A program made the translations under genes and the position numbers. From the NCBI RefSeq assembly GCF_003003235.1, contig NZ_PVUE01000019.1, positions 35,622-99,621 of the forward strand: a stretch of DNA of 64,000 nt, in the 5' to 3' direction. The stretch comes from Antricoccus suffuscus (GTDB lineage Bacteria > Actinomycetota > Actinomycetes > Mycobacteriales > Antricoccaceae). Shown here in pieces: positions 1 through 7,738 of the stretch. The number at the start of each line of letters is the position of its first letter. The first letter of the stretch is position 1. A model generated the notes under the pieces. That model was given only the letters and a program-made list of their open reading frames with translations, had not been told where the DNA came from and ran no database searches.

Positions 1-285
1 CAGGGCGCGGACTGGGCGGCCGACGACGTATTGCTCGACAAGCTCGGCGCGATGCCGCAGGTCGAGGACTGCATGTTCGTCGCGGGCGACGAGTCGTATG
101 TCCTCAAGGTCCGGGTGGCCGATATGGAGCTACTCGAGGACACGCTCATGGCCATCACCCGGATCAAAGGTGTGACTCGTACCCGTACGACGATCGTCAT
201 CTCCACCAAGTGGGAGGGTCGCTCCCCGGCACTGAAACCTCGACCCGTCGAACCGGATCACAACGATCCAGAAGAGGACGACTAG
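1..285 (+). CDS. Lrp/AsnC-family protein, C-terminal part (5' end outside window)
   Basis: The reading frame is open from base 1, so the gene starts upstream; 94 residues are visible. The segment with LDKLGAMPQVEDCMFVAGD followed by Y-V-L-K-V-R-V and a later GVTRTRTTIVIST strand fits the ligand-binding (RAM) half of Lrp/AsnC regulators: two strands around a hydrophobic helix, ending in a conserved T-x-I-V-I/L strand. A charged, proline-containing tail of about 25 residues follows. The DNA-binding helix-turn-helix would be in the missing part. Its stop lies 5 bases before the dehydratase start, which suggests co-transcription and possibly amino-acid-responsive control of that gene (inference). 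A stand-alone RAM protein without a DNA-binding domain cannot be excluded. Confidence 0.7.
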   Translation, partial: QGADWAADDVLLDKLGAMPQVEDCMFVAGDESYVLKVRVADMELLEDTLMAITRIKGVTRTRTTIVISTKWEGRSPALKPRPVEPDHNDPEEDD

Positions 286-290
286 CTCGA

Positions 291-1256
291 ATGGAACTTG
301 TCACGATCGACGACATCCGGCAGGCGGCAAAACGGATCGAAGGGGACGTCGTACGCACCTCGTTGGTGCCGATCGACGGAACCGTAGACCGCACGCTGTG
401 GGTGAAACCGGAAAGCCTGCAGCCCATTGGCGCTTTCAAGCTGCGCGGAGCGAGCAACGCGGTCGCCCAGGCCGTCGGGCGGACATCCACCGTCATCACC
501 CACTCCAGCGGCAACCACGGGCAGGCCATAGCGATGGCCGCCGCCGCACACGGGCTGCGCGCGATCGTGGTGATCCCAGACGATGCACCGCAGATCAAGA
601 TCGACGCCGTGCGAGCCCGCGGCGCCCAGATCGTCCTCGTGCCCGGCGAAGAGCGAGCCTCGCGGGTCGAGCAGCTCGCCGCGCAGAAGGGTGCGCTGGT
701 TATTGCGCCGTACGACGATCACGACGTGATCGCCGGGCAGGGGACCGTCGGCCTGGAGATCGCCGAGGACCTGCCGGAGCTACCCGGCGGGGCCACCGTC
801 CTGGTCCCGGTCGGTGGTGGCGGCCTGCTGTCGGGAGTGAGCACGGCGCTCGCGGCGCTGCGCCCGGATGTCCGGGTCGTCGGCGTCGAACCGGAGTTAG
901 CCGGTGACGCGGCCGAAAGCTTCCACCGGCACACACTGATTCGCTGGCCACGTTCGCGGACTGCCCGCACCATCGCCGACGGGCTGCGCTCAGACCTCGC
1001 CGATCGCACCTTCGCGCACATCGAGAAGTACGTCTCGGACATCGTGACCGTGACCGAGGAACAGATCATCGAGGCGTGCCGATTCCTCTACCGCCGGGGG
1101 CGGCTGGTCACCGAGCCGAGCGGGGCGGTGGCCACGGCGGGGTTCTTCGCGCACCCGCAGGTCGTTGGCGACCGAGCCGTCGCGGTCATTTCCGGCGGCA
1201 ACGTCGACCCGCACTGGTACGCCGAGAATGTCGTCACGTCTTCGGCACCGCGTTAG
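291..1256 (+). CDS. Threonine/serine ammonia-lyase (PLP-dependent, catabolic-size)
   Basis: PLP enzyme of fold type II that deaminates L-threonine or L-serine to the 2-oxoacid and ammonia. At 321 residues it has only the catalytic domain and lacks the C-terminal ACT-like regulatory domain of biosynthetic IlvA. Visible motifs: GAFKLRGA with the PLP-binding Lys50, SSGNHGQA (72-79) that binds the cofactor phosphate side, and VPVGGGGLLSG, the glycine loop. I chose the ATG at 291, which gives a normal N-terminus; the frame is open further upstream to 210, but that would overlap the preceding gene. It sits 5 bases after the Lrp-like gene. Serine racemase-type or diaminopropionate-type relatives are alternatives. 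Confidence 0.85.
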   Translation: MELVTIDDIRQAAKRIEGDVVRTSLVPIDGTVDRTLWVKPESLQPIGAFKLRGASNAVAQAVGRTSTVITHSSGNHGQAIAMAAAAHGLRAIVVIPDDAPQIKIDAVRARGAQIVLVPGEERASRVEQLAAQKGALVIAPYDDHDVIAGQGTVGLEIAEDLPELPGGATVLVPVGGGGLLSGVSTALAALRPDVRVVGVEPELAGDAAESFHRHTLIRWPRSRTARTIADGLRSDLADRTFAHIEKYVSDIVTVTEEQIIEACRFLYRRGRLVTEPSGAVATAGFFAHPQVVGDRAVAVISGGNVDPHWYAENVVTSSAPR

Positions 1257-1269
1257 GCATTGAGCCATA

Positions 1270-1617
1270 ATGGTCGGCGTGGCTACCTCAGACTCCGCTT
1301 CCGGCGCACCGACTGAAGAAGGCCCCACGCCTGCCGAGAAGCGCGCCGCCGGTAGCGGGACGACCGCGGCCAAACCGGTCGGCGGGCTGATGGCGGCGTA
1401 CTTCGTGGGCCGGTTCGGCGTGTTCGTCGTCCTTGTCGTCATCTGCTATCTGGTGCACTTCCGTGGGTTCCCGGGCCTGATTGCATCCGCGCTGGTATCG
1501 ATACCTATTTCGTATTTCCTGTTCCGCGGCTGGCGCGTCGAACTCGCGCAGCGGATGGCCGTAAAACAGGAGCAGAAGCTGCGGTTCAAGGAAGAGTTCA
1601 AGACCGCGACCGACTAG
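1270..1617 (+). CDS. DUF4229-like small membrane protein
   Basis: Predicted 115-residue protein. Residues 1-40 are polar and rich in Ala, Thr and Glu; two membrane segments follow (about 44-60 and 66-84), then a positively charged cytoplasmic tail rich in Arg, Lys, Glu and Gln. This plan (short hairpin in the membrane plus basic coil, with an FLFRGWR-type exit from the second helix) matches the actinobacterial DUF4229 family, whose function is unknown. GTG at 1279 is an equally reasonable start that would remove three residues. It lies between the dehydratase and a two-component system with no evident functional link. Confidence 0.6.
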   Translation: MVGVATSDSASGAPTEEGPTPAEKRAAGSGTTAAKPVGGLMAAYFVGRFGVFVVLVVICYLVHFRGFPGLIASALVSIPISYFLFRGWRVELAQRMAVKQEQKLRFKEEFKTATD

Positions 1618-1688
1618 CGGTAGACCTAACTCCACCAAGAGCGCTGTCCCTAGAACTATCGCGTCGTACCGCTGCGCCGGTTAGCGTT

Positions 1689-2888
1689 GTGGACGTGACT
1701 CAAGTAGCGCACCCCCGCATCTCGCCCTCATGGGAACAACACCTGCGGTATTCCGCTACGGCGGCCTGCTACCTCGTGCTCGTGATACCGGCGTTCGCCT
1801 TGTTCCTGGTAGTGGCGATTTCGATACCGCTTGTCCTCATCACGGCCGGCGTTTTCGTGCTCGCGTTCGCCGTGCCCCTAACGCGACGGTTGACCGACCT
1901 GCATCGTCGGCTGGCCGGCGAAATTCTCGGCGCCCGGATCGAGTCGCCGTACCGGTCGACCGAAGGCATGGGCGCGTTCTCGAGAATGGCATCCTGCGCC
2001 AGCGACCCGGCGCGGTGGCGCGACTTCGCGTTTTTGTTTGTTTCCGCGACGGCTGGGTTCGCCTTGGCGATCCTCACCATTATCTGGCTGCCGGCGACGA
2101 TCTGGTATCTGATCGCCCCCATCGTGACGTTCGGCAACTTCTGGTACTGGCTGCTGGCGCCGATCTCGTTTCTCATCTGGTGGTTCGGTACGCCGCTGCT
2201 GCTGCAGGTGCTGGCCCTTCTCAGCCGCAGCCTGCTAGGCCCCACTCGGGCGCAACGGCTGGCGGCGCTCGAGTCGTCGCGCACCGAGACGATCGACCAC
2301 TCGGCCGCGGAAGTACGACGCATCGAGCGCGACCTACATGACGGGGCCCAGGCCAGGATGGTGTCGGTGGGCATGAGCGTCGGGCTTGCCTCTGAGCTCG
2401 TCCATCGCGACCCCAAGGCCGCGGCCGACCTGCTGGCCGAGGCCGGCGTGATGACCAACGCGGCGCTGGAGGATCTGCGGATGGTTGTGCGCGGGATCCG
2501 TCCGCCGGTGCTCGCCGACCGTGGCCTCGTCGGTGCACTTGAAGCGCTCTCGCTGGACTTGTCGCTACCGGTGACGGTGACCGCGGATCTGGTCGGCCGG
2601 CCGCCGGACCCCGTCGAGTCGGCGGCATACTTTGCCGCAGCCGAATGCCTCGCCAATGTCGTCAAGCATGCGGACGCCTCGCAAGCGTGGGTGCGGATCG
2701 CTCACGACGGCGCGGCGTTGTGGCTGCAGATCGGAGACGACGGCGTCGGTGGCGCCGACGCGACGCGCGGCACCGGACTTGCCGGCATCATCCGCAGACT
2801 CGACGCCTTCGACGGCAGAATAGGTATCGACAGTCCGATCGGCGGCCCGACCGTCGTCACCATGGAGGTGCCTTGCGCGTTGTCCTAG
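1689..2888 (+). CDS. Two-component sensor histidine kinase (HisKA_3 / NarL-type partner)
   Basis: Membrane sensor kinase of 399 residues starting at GTG. Residues 25-65 form a hydrophobic hairpin, and a second membrane block covers about 113-178, resembling the actinobacterial 'Sensor' domain with little extracellular material. The dimerisation/phosphoacceptor motif ERDLHDGAQARM places the phosphorylated histidine at 217, typical of HisKA_3 kinases paired with LuxR-type regulators. The ATPase domain has N- and G-box residues (AECLANVVKHA; GDDGVGG; RGTGLAGI). The last 16 bases overlap the downstream response regulator, so the two are almost certainly a cognate, translationally coupled pair. 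The signal sensed is not evident. Confidence 0.92.
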   Translation: MDVTQVAHPRISPSWEQHLRYSATAACYLVLVIPAFALFLVVAISIPLVLITAGVFVLAFAVPLTRRLTDLHRRLAGEILGARIESPYRSTEGMGAFSRMASCASDPARWRDFAFLFVSATAGFALAILTIIWLPATIWYLIAPIVTFGNFWYWLLAPISFLIWWFGTPLLLQVLALLSRSLLGPTRAQRLAALESSRTETIDHSAAEVRRIERDLHDGAQARMVSVGMSVGLASELVHRDPKAAADLLAEAGVMTNAALEDLRMVVRGIRPPVLADRGLVGALEALSLDLSLPVTVTADLVGRPPDPVESAAYFAAAECLANVVKHADASQAWVRIAHDGAALWLQIGDDGVGGADATRGTGLAGIIRRLDAFDGRIGIDSPIGGPTVVTMEVPCALS

Positions 2889-3514
2889 CCGAGGACCTTG
2901 CCCTGCTCAGGGACGGTCTGACGCGAATCTTGCAGGCGTACGGGTACGACGTAGTCGCCGCCGCGGACGATGTCGACGCACTCGAAGAAGCGCTGCGCGA
3001 GATGAAGCCGGACCTGGCGATTGTCGACGTACGAATGCCGCCGACCTTTACCGATGAGGGCTTGCGGGCGGCGATCGAGGCGCGCCGCGTGCGACCCGGC
3101 CTGCCGGTCCTGGTGCTGAGCCAGTACGTCGAGCAGCTATACGCGCGTGAGCTGCTCGCCTCGGGGGATGGCGCGGTCGGCTATCTGCTGAAGGACCGGG
3201 TTGCCGACGTAGCTACGTTCATCGACGCGGTACGCACGATCTCCGAGGGCGGCACCGTGCTCGACCCTCAGGTAGTCGCGACGCTGTTGTCGAAGGCGGC
3301 GCCCCTGTCCAGACTCACCCCGCGCGAGCGTGAGGTCCTGGGCTTGATGGCAGAGGGCCGCTCGAACGCGGCGATCGCGTCGCGACTGTTCGTGACCGAA
3401 AAGGCGGTCAGCAAACACACCAACAGCATCTTCACCAAGCTCGACCTGCCCGTGGCCTCCGACGACAACCGCCGGGTGCGCGCCGTACTGACCTACCTCC
3501 AGGGCCAGGGCTGA
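2873..3514 (+). CDS. LuxR/NarL-family response regulator
   Basis: Cytoplasmic transcription regulator of 213 residues. The receiver domain starts RVVLAEDLALL and has the phosphoacceptor Asp52 in AIVDVRMPP, a conserved Lys in YLLKDR, and then a C-terminal LuxR helix-turn-helix (about 148-205: LTPREREVLGLMAEGRSN, then TEKAVSKHTNSIFTKL). The frame is open far upstream inside the kinase gene, but the receiver fold dictates a start at TTG 2873, preceded by GGAGG at 2864-2868. The 16-base overlap with the kinase indicates coupling. Targets are unknown. A 21-bp repeat array begins 17 bases after the stop. Confidence 0.92.
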   Translation: MRVVLAEDLALLRDGLTRILQAYGYDVVAAADDVDALEEALREMKPDLAIVDVRMPPTFTDEGLRAAIEARRVRPGLPVLVLSQYVEQLYARELLASGDGAVGYLLKDRVADVATFIDAVRTISEGGTVLDPQVVATLLSKAAPLSRLTPREREVLGLMAEGRSNAAIASRLFVTEKAVSKHTNSIFTKLDLPVASDDNRRVRAVLTYLQGQG

Positions 3515-3530
3515 CCGCGAACCCAAACCC

Positions 3531-3635
3531 GCTCATCCGTCACGTATGTCCGCTGATCCGTCGCGAAAGTACGCTGATCCGTCGCGAAAGTACGCTCATC
3601 CGTCGCGAAAATACGCTCATCCGTCACGCCCGCGA
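3531..3635 (+). repeat. Tandem 21-bp repeat array, 5 units
   Basis: Five head-to-tail units of exactly 21 bp start at 3531, 3552, 3573, 3594 and 3615. Each begins GCT(C/G)ATCCGTC(A/G)CG. Units 2 and 3 are identical, and unit 4 differs from them by two bases; the outer units diverge more, a pattern expected of local expansion. It fills the gap between two convergent genes (response regulator and menE). The same 21-bp family occurs at 18671, 38442 and 63772. Confidence 0.9.
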
Positions 3636-3712
3636 CGCTCCGGGTGACTTCGGCTTGGCGCGGGGCGACTTGCCGCGGATCGCGGGATCTTTGGGAGGGA
3701 TGCGCTCGTCAG

Positions 3713-4888
3713 TTAGTCGCGTTTCGCGATTGCGAGCGTGACCGCCGCTTTGTGGTCGAGCTTGCCGATGCCCATCCGCGGAATCGCCGCCACCGTCACG
3801 AGCTTTTTCGGTAGCGCCGCAGTAGGAACACGCCCGGTTAGTTCGCGGCGTACCGCATCCAAATCGACGTCGCCGGGCGCGACGACAAGGGCGGCCACGA
3901 CCTCGCCCCACTCCACATCCGGTACGCCGACCACGGCCACATCAGTGATGCCGGGAAGCTCGCGCATCGCGGCCTCGACCACCGCCGGGGCGACTTTCTC
4001 GCCGCCGGTGTTGATCAGATGATCGCTGCGGCCGAGCACCTGGAGCTCGTTGCCGGCCATGGCGCCAACATCCGAAGTCCGAAATTTCCCTGCTATAAAT
4101 GGGTTGTCTGCGAGTCGAGCGCCGTGACGGTAGCCGCGGGCAACGACCGGTCCCGCCAGCGTGATCTGCCCAGCCTCACCCAGAAGCGTCCGAACCCCGT
4201 CGAGCGGTACGCCGTCGTACACGCAACCGCCCGAAGTCTCGCTCATGCCATAGGTCGTGACGATACGGATGTCCAGCGCGCGGGCCTGAGCGAGCAGCGC
4301 GGGGTCGGCCGCCGCGCCGCCGAGCAGGATCGCGTCGTAGGAGGTCAGCGCGATGCGACTGTCCGGGTCGTCGAGCAACCGTCGCAGCTGGGTCGGAACC
4401 ATGGAGACGTAGCGCCGGCCCCCGGTCATCTCATTGGTGGTGCGGGCGAATGCGGCGGGGAAATCGGGGCCGCCGGCGGGGCATCGCACGGGAGCGGTTC
4501 CGGCGAGCGCGGACCGCAAGACGACCTGTACGCCGGCGATGTGCGTCAGCCCCAGGCAGAGGTTCCACTGACCATGGCCGCCGACCCGGGCTGCCGTTGC
4601 CTCACCCGACGCGACGAGGGCCGACCGAGACAGCAGCACGATCTTCGGTACGCCGGTGGACCCGCTGGTGGCGATGCCGAGCACCGTCGGATCACGGGGG
4701 TCGTCTTCACCGGTCTCCAGCGCCGACTCGACCTGCGCGGCCTGTAGGACGCGATCGCCATGGCCGCGGTCATCAGCGGACAACGGCAGCAACGCCCCGG
4801 CAGGATCGTCGAGTACGCCCGCTACTCGAGCGACGTCGGCCGCGGTCGGCGTACCGCCGAACCAAAGCGGCTCAAGGAATCTCGGCAA
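3713..4888 (-). CDS. menE: o-Succinylbenzoate-CoA ligase
   Basis: ANL-superfamily enzyme that activates o-succinylbenzoate to its CoA thioester for menaquinone synthesis. It is 391 residues, short for the superfamily but normal for actinobacterial MenE. The P-loop TSGSTGVPK, the TTYGMSETSGG motif, the ligand Asp in FRTSDVGAM, and a C-terminal Lys region (MGIGKLDHKA) are all visible. The stop codon of menB is followed in frame by GCC ACG ATA TTG, so the TTG at 4888 is the first usable start; it lacks a strong ribosome site and probably relies on coupling to menB, 9 bases upstream. A 21-bp repeat array lies 78 bases beyond its 3' end. Confidence 0.9.
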   Translation of the reverse strand: MPRFLEPLWFGGTPTAADVARVAGVLDDPAGALLPLSADDRGHGDRVLQAAQVESALETGEDDPRDPTVLGIATSGSTGVPKIVLLSRSALVASGEATAARVGGHGQWNLCLGLTHIAGVQVVLRSALAGTAPVRCPAGGPDFPAAFARTTNEMTGGRRYVSMVPTQLRRLLDDPDSRIALTSYDAILLGGAAADPALLAQARALDIRIVTTYGMSETSGGCVYDGVPLDGVRTLLGEAGQITLAGPVVARGYRHGARLADNPFIAGKFRTSDVGAMAGNELQVLGRSDHLINTGGEKVAPAVVEAAMRELPGITDVAVVGVPDVEWGEVVAALVVAPGDVDLDAVRRELTGRVPTAALPKKLVTVAAIPRMGIGKLDHKAAVTLAIAKRD

Positions 4889-4897
4889 TATCGTGGC

Positions 4898-5815
4898 CTA
4901 GAAGTGATACGGGAAGGCGGACCAGTTGGGATCGCGCTTCTCCAAGAACGAGTCACGCCCCTCGGCAGCCTCATCGGTCATGTAGCCCAGTCGGGTCGCC
5001 TCGCCGGCAAAGACCTGCTGGCCCATCAGCCCGTCGTCGATCATGTTGAAGGCAAACTTGAGCATGCGCTGCGAAGTGGGGGACTTGCGGGTGATCTCGC
5101 GGCCCCACTCGAGCGCGACCTTCTCGAGATCGGCGTGCGGCACGACCTTGTTGACCATGCCCATCTCGCGGGCTTCCTGTGCGCTGTATTCGTTACCGAG
5201 GAAGAAGATCTCGCGAGCGAACTTCTGGCCCACCTGCCGGGCGAGGTACGCCGAACCGTATCCGGCGTCGTACGAACCGACATCGGCGTCGGTCTGCTTG
5301 AAGCGCGCGTGTTCCGCACTGGCGATCGTCAGGTCGCACACGACGTGCAGGCTGTGGCCGCCGCCGGCCGCCCAGCCGTTGACGACGCAGATCACGACCT
5401 TGGACATCGTGCGGATGAGGCGTTGGACCTCGAGGATGTGCAGGCGACCTGCGCGGGACGGATCGATCGAGTCGGACGTGTCGCCCTCGGCGTACTTGTA
5501 GCCGTCCTTGCCGCGGATGCGCTGGTCACCGCCGGAGCAGAACGCCCGTCCGCCGTCCTTAGGCGACGGCCCATTGCCGGTCAGCAGTACGGCGCCGACA
5601 TCGGTGGACATGCGCGCGTGATCGAGCGCGCGGTAGAGCTCATCGACGGTGGCCGGCCGAAACGCGTTGCGCACTTCCGGTCGGTCGAAGGCGATGCGCA
5701 CGACGCCGCGCGACTTGGCCTCCTCGTCGCCGACGCTGCGGTGATAGGTGATGTCGTTGAAGTCGAAGCCCGCGACAGGCTCCCAGGCGCTGGAGTCGAA
5801 GATTTCAGAAGTCAC
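4898..5815 (-). CDS. menB: 1,4-Dihydroxy-2-naphthoyl-CoA synthase
   Basis: Crotonase-fold enzyme that cyclises o-succinylbenzoyl-CoA to the naphthoyl-CoA ring of menaquinone. The 305-residue length and sequence are classic MenB: FCSGGDQ near residue 92, the oxyanion glycine loop NGWAAGGGHSLH (147-158), and QTDADVGSYDAGYG containing the active-site Asp183, followed by the C-terminal RDPNWSAFPYHF tail typical of the family. It starts at GTG 5815. It is the first gene of a menB-menE operon, divergent from the enoyl-CoA hydratase at 5959 with 143 bases between them. A degenerate single copy of the 21-bp repeat core (GATCCGTCACGG) lies in that interval around 5835-5855. Confidence 0.96.
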   Translation of the reverse strand: MTSEIFDSSAWEPVAGFDFNDITYHRSVGDEEAKSRGVVRIAFDRPEVRNAFRPATVDELYRALDHARMSTDVGAVLLTGNGPSPKDGGRAFCSGGDQRIRGKDGYKYAEGDTSDSIDPSRAGRLHILEVQRLIRTMSKVVICVVNGWAAGGGHSLHVVCDLTIASAEHARFKQTDADVGSYDAGYGSAYLARQVGQKFAREIFFLGNEYSAQEAREMGMVNKVVPHADLEKVALEWGREITRKSPTSQRMLKFAFNMIDDGLMGQQVFAGEATRLGYMTDEAAEGRDSFLEKRDPNWSAFPYHF

Positions 5816-5958
5816 CGCCCGAGTCTATGAGACCGCCGATCCGTCACGGTCGCGCGCCTCCGGGATGGTTTGTGTCGCATCGTCACGACCAAATCAGCCC
5901 CAGAACGGTCTGTGGGATAGTCACCGTCAACTAGTCGCAGCCAAACCCGGGAGACAGT

Positions 5959-6759
5959 ATGAGTAAGCCGCAGGAAGTCCTGTATGAAGTGTCCGAACAC
6001 ATCGCGACGATCACGCTCAACGCGCCCGAGCGGATGAATACGATCTCTGGCCCAATGCTCAACCAGCTGACCGAGCGACTGCTCGAGGCCAATCAGGACA
6101 AGGATGTGCGCTGCGTGATCCTGACTGGCGCGGGGCGGGCCTTTTGCGCCGGGCTCGATCTGCGCCCGGAATCCGGAGGAGTGTCGGGACTCTCTAGCTC
6201 AAGTGATAGCGTTTCGCCCTCGCTCGACCTGCGTAATACGCCTCCGACCGTCCTTTTTGACATGGATACACCAGTTATTGCAGCGATCAATGGCGGCGCG
6301 GCCGGTTACGGCATGGACACCGCGCTTGGCTGTGACATCCGCCTGATGGGCGCGTCGGGCAAGCTCGCCGCCGCCTTCACCAAGCGGGGGCTGGTGCCGG
6401 AGTCCGGCGGGACGTGGTTCCTGCCGCGACTCATCGGCTGGTCCAAGGCATCGGAGCTAATCTTCACCGGCCGGACGCTGAACGCCGAGGAGACCGTGGA
6501 GTGGGGGCTTGCCTCCGAAGTGGTCGCCGACGAGGACCTGCAAGCGCGCGCTCGCGAACTGGCCAGGGAGATCGCCGGTAACGCGCCGCTGGCGGTTCAG
6601 GCAGCCAAGCGGATGATGCGCATGGGCCAGAACGAGCCATTCGTCGAGCACGTGCATCGTGTCTATCTGCAATTGCTGCCGTTGATGCGGACCGAGGATC
6701 TCAAGGAGGGCATGTTGTCTTTCATGGAGAAGCGCCCGCCAGTCTTCAACGGACGATAG
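5959..6759 (+). CDS. Enoyl-CoA hydratase/isomerase family protein
   Basis: Crotonase-family protein of 266 residues. The first oxyanion motif is GAGRAFCAGLDL, the second is INGGAAGYGMDTALGCD, and Gly/Glu residues around RGLVPESGGTWFLPR (E position typical of the hydratase pair) are present, so activity on an enoyl-CoA is likely. GGGAG 6 bases before ATG 5959 supports the start. It is followed 7 bases later by menC, so it is expressed with the menaquinone genes, but the motifs are those of a general enoyl-CoA hydratase rather than MenB or MenH. The substrate is unknown. Confidence 0.85.
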   Translation: MSKPQEVLYEVSEHIATITLNAPERMNTISGPMLNQLTERLLEANQDKDVRCVILTGAGRAFCAGLDLRPESGGVSGLSSSSDSVSPSLDLRNTPPTVLFDMDTPVIAAINGGAAGYGMDTALGCDIRLMGASGKLAAAFTKRGLVPESGGTWFLPRLIGWSKASELIFTGRTLNAEETVEWGLASEVVADEDLQARARELAREIAGNAPLAVQAAKRMMRMGQNEPFVEHVHRVYLQLLPLMRTEDLKEGMLSFMEKRPPVFNGR

Positions 6760-6766
6760 ATACCGT

Positions 6767-7738
6767 ATGCGGGTGCCTATCACTCGCCCGCCCGACGACG
6801 ACGTCGTCGTGTATTCGATTCCCATGCGCTCGAAGTTTCGCGGCATCACCGTGCGCGAAGGGATGCTGTGGCGCGGGCCTGCCGGGTGGACCGAGTTCTC
6901 GCCATTCCTCGACTACGACGCTGCACAGTCCGCGCCGTGGCTGCGCGCGGCGGTCGAGCAGGCCACCGAGCCCTATCCGGCGGCCGTCCGGGACGCCATC
7001 GCGGTCAACTGCACCGTCCCGGCTATCCAGCCCGATCGGGCCCGCGAAGTCGTGTTCTCCAGTGGCGGCTGCCGTACGGCGAAGGTGAAGGTCGCCGAGC
7101 CCGGCCAGTCACTTGCCGAGGACTGTTCCCGGGTGGCGGCGGTTCGTGAGGCGCTCGGATCGCGTGGTGCCATTCGGGTAGACGCCAACGCCAACTGGAG
7201 CGTCGAGGAGGCGGTCGAGGCGATCACCGCGCTCGATAAGGCCGCTCGGGGACTGGAGTACGCCGAACAGCCGTGCGCCTCGGTGGACGACCTCGCGCGG
7301 GTACGCCGGAGGGTCGGCGTACGCATCGCCGCCGACGAGTCCATCCGACGAGCCGAGGACCCCTACCTAGTGGCCCGCGCCGAGGCCGCCGACGTCGCCG
7401 TGATCAAGTTGCAGCCGCTCGGCGGAATCGCCGCCACCATGCGGATCGCCGAGCAGATAGGGCTGCCGCTCGTCGTATCTTCGGCGCTCGAGACCTCGGT
7501 CGGTATTGGCGCCTCGATCGCGCTCGCCGCGGCACTGCCTGACTTGCCCTTTGCGTGCGGGCTCAACACCACGAAGCTGCTCGTCGACGACTCGGCGACC
7601 GAGTCGCTTGCGGCGGTAGCGGGCTATATCGGCGTGCCGACAAAACGGCTCGTGCCGGACAATCTCGATGCAATACGCGCCCCGGCGCAGGTGCGGCAAC
7701 GCTGGCTGACGCGGCTGGCCGAGGTGAGCGCCCAGTGA
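6767..7738 (+). CDS. menC: o-Succinylbenzoate synthase
   Basis: Enolase-superfamily dehydratase that converts SHCHC to o-succinylbenzoate. In 323 residues it shows the expected constellation: catalytic Lys in AKVKV (106/108), metal ligands Asp139 (RVDANANW), Glu167 (YAEQPC) and Asp190 (AADES), and the second catalytic Lys214 in VIKLQPLGG. A capping domain occupies roughly the first 95 residues. Its TGA overlaps the menD GTG (GTGA at 7735), so the two are translationally coupled, and it follows the enoyl-CoA hydratase by 7 bases. Confidence 0.93.
   Translation: MRVPITRPPDDDVVVYSIPMRSKFRGITVREGMLWRGPAGWTEFSPFLDYDAAQSAPWLRAAVEQATEPYPAAVRDAIAVNCTVPAIQPDRAREVVFSSGGCRTAKVKVAEPGQSLAEDCSRVAAVREALGSRGAIRVDANANWSVEEAVEAITALDKAARGLEYAEQPCASVDDLARVRRRVGVRIAADESIRRAEDPYLVARAEAADVAVIKLQPLGGIAATMRIAEQIGLPLVVSSALETSVGIGASIALAAALPDLPFACGLNTTKLLVDDSATESLAAVAGYIGVPTKRLVPDNLDAIRAPAQVRQRWLTRLAEVSAQ

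Noticed and set aside
3531..3635. CRISPR array
   Set aside because: Units are contiguous 21-bp tandem copies with no unique spacers and no cas genes in the window.
4760..5830. 356-codon plus-strand frame
   Set aside because: Antisense shadow of menB and the 5' end of menE, which have full family motifs.
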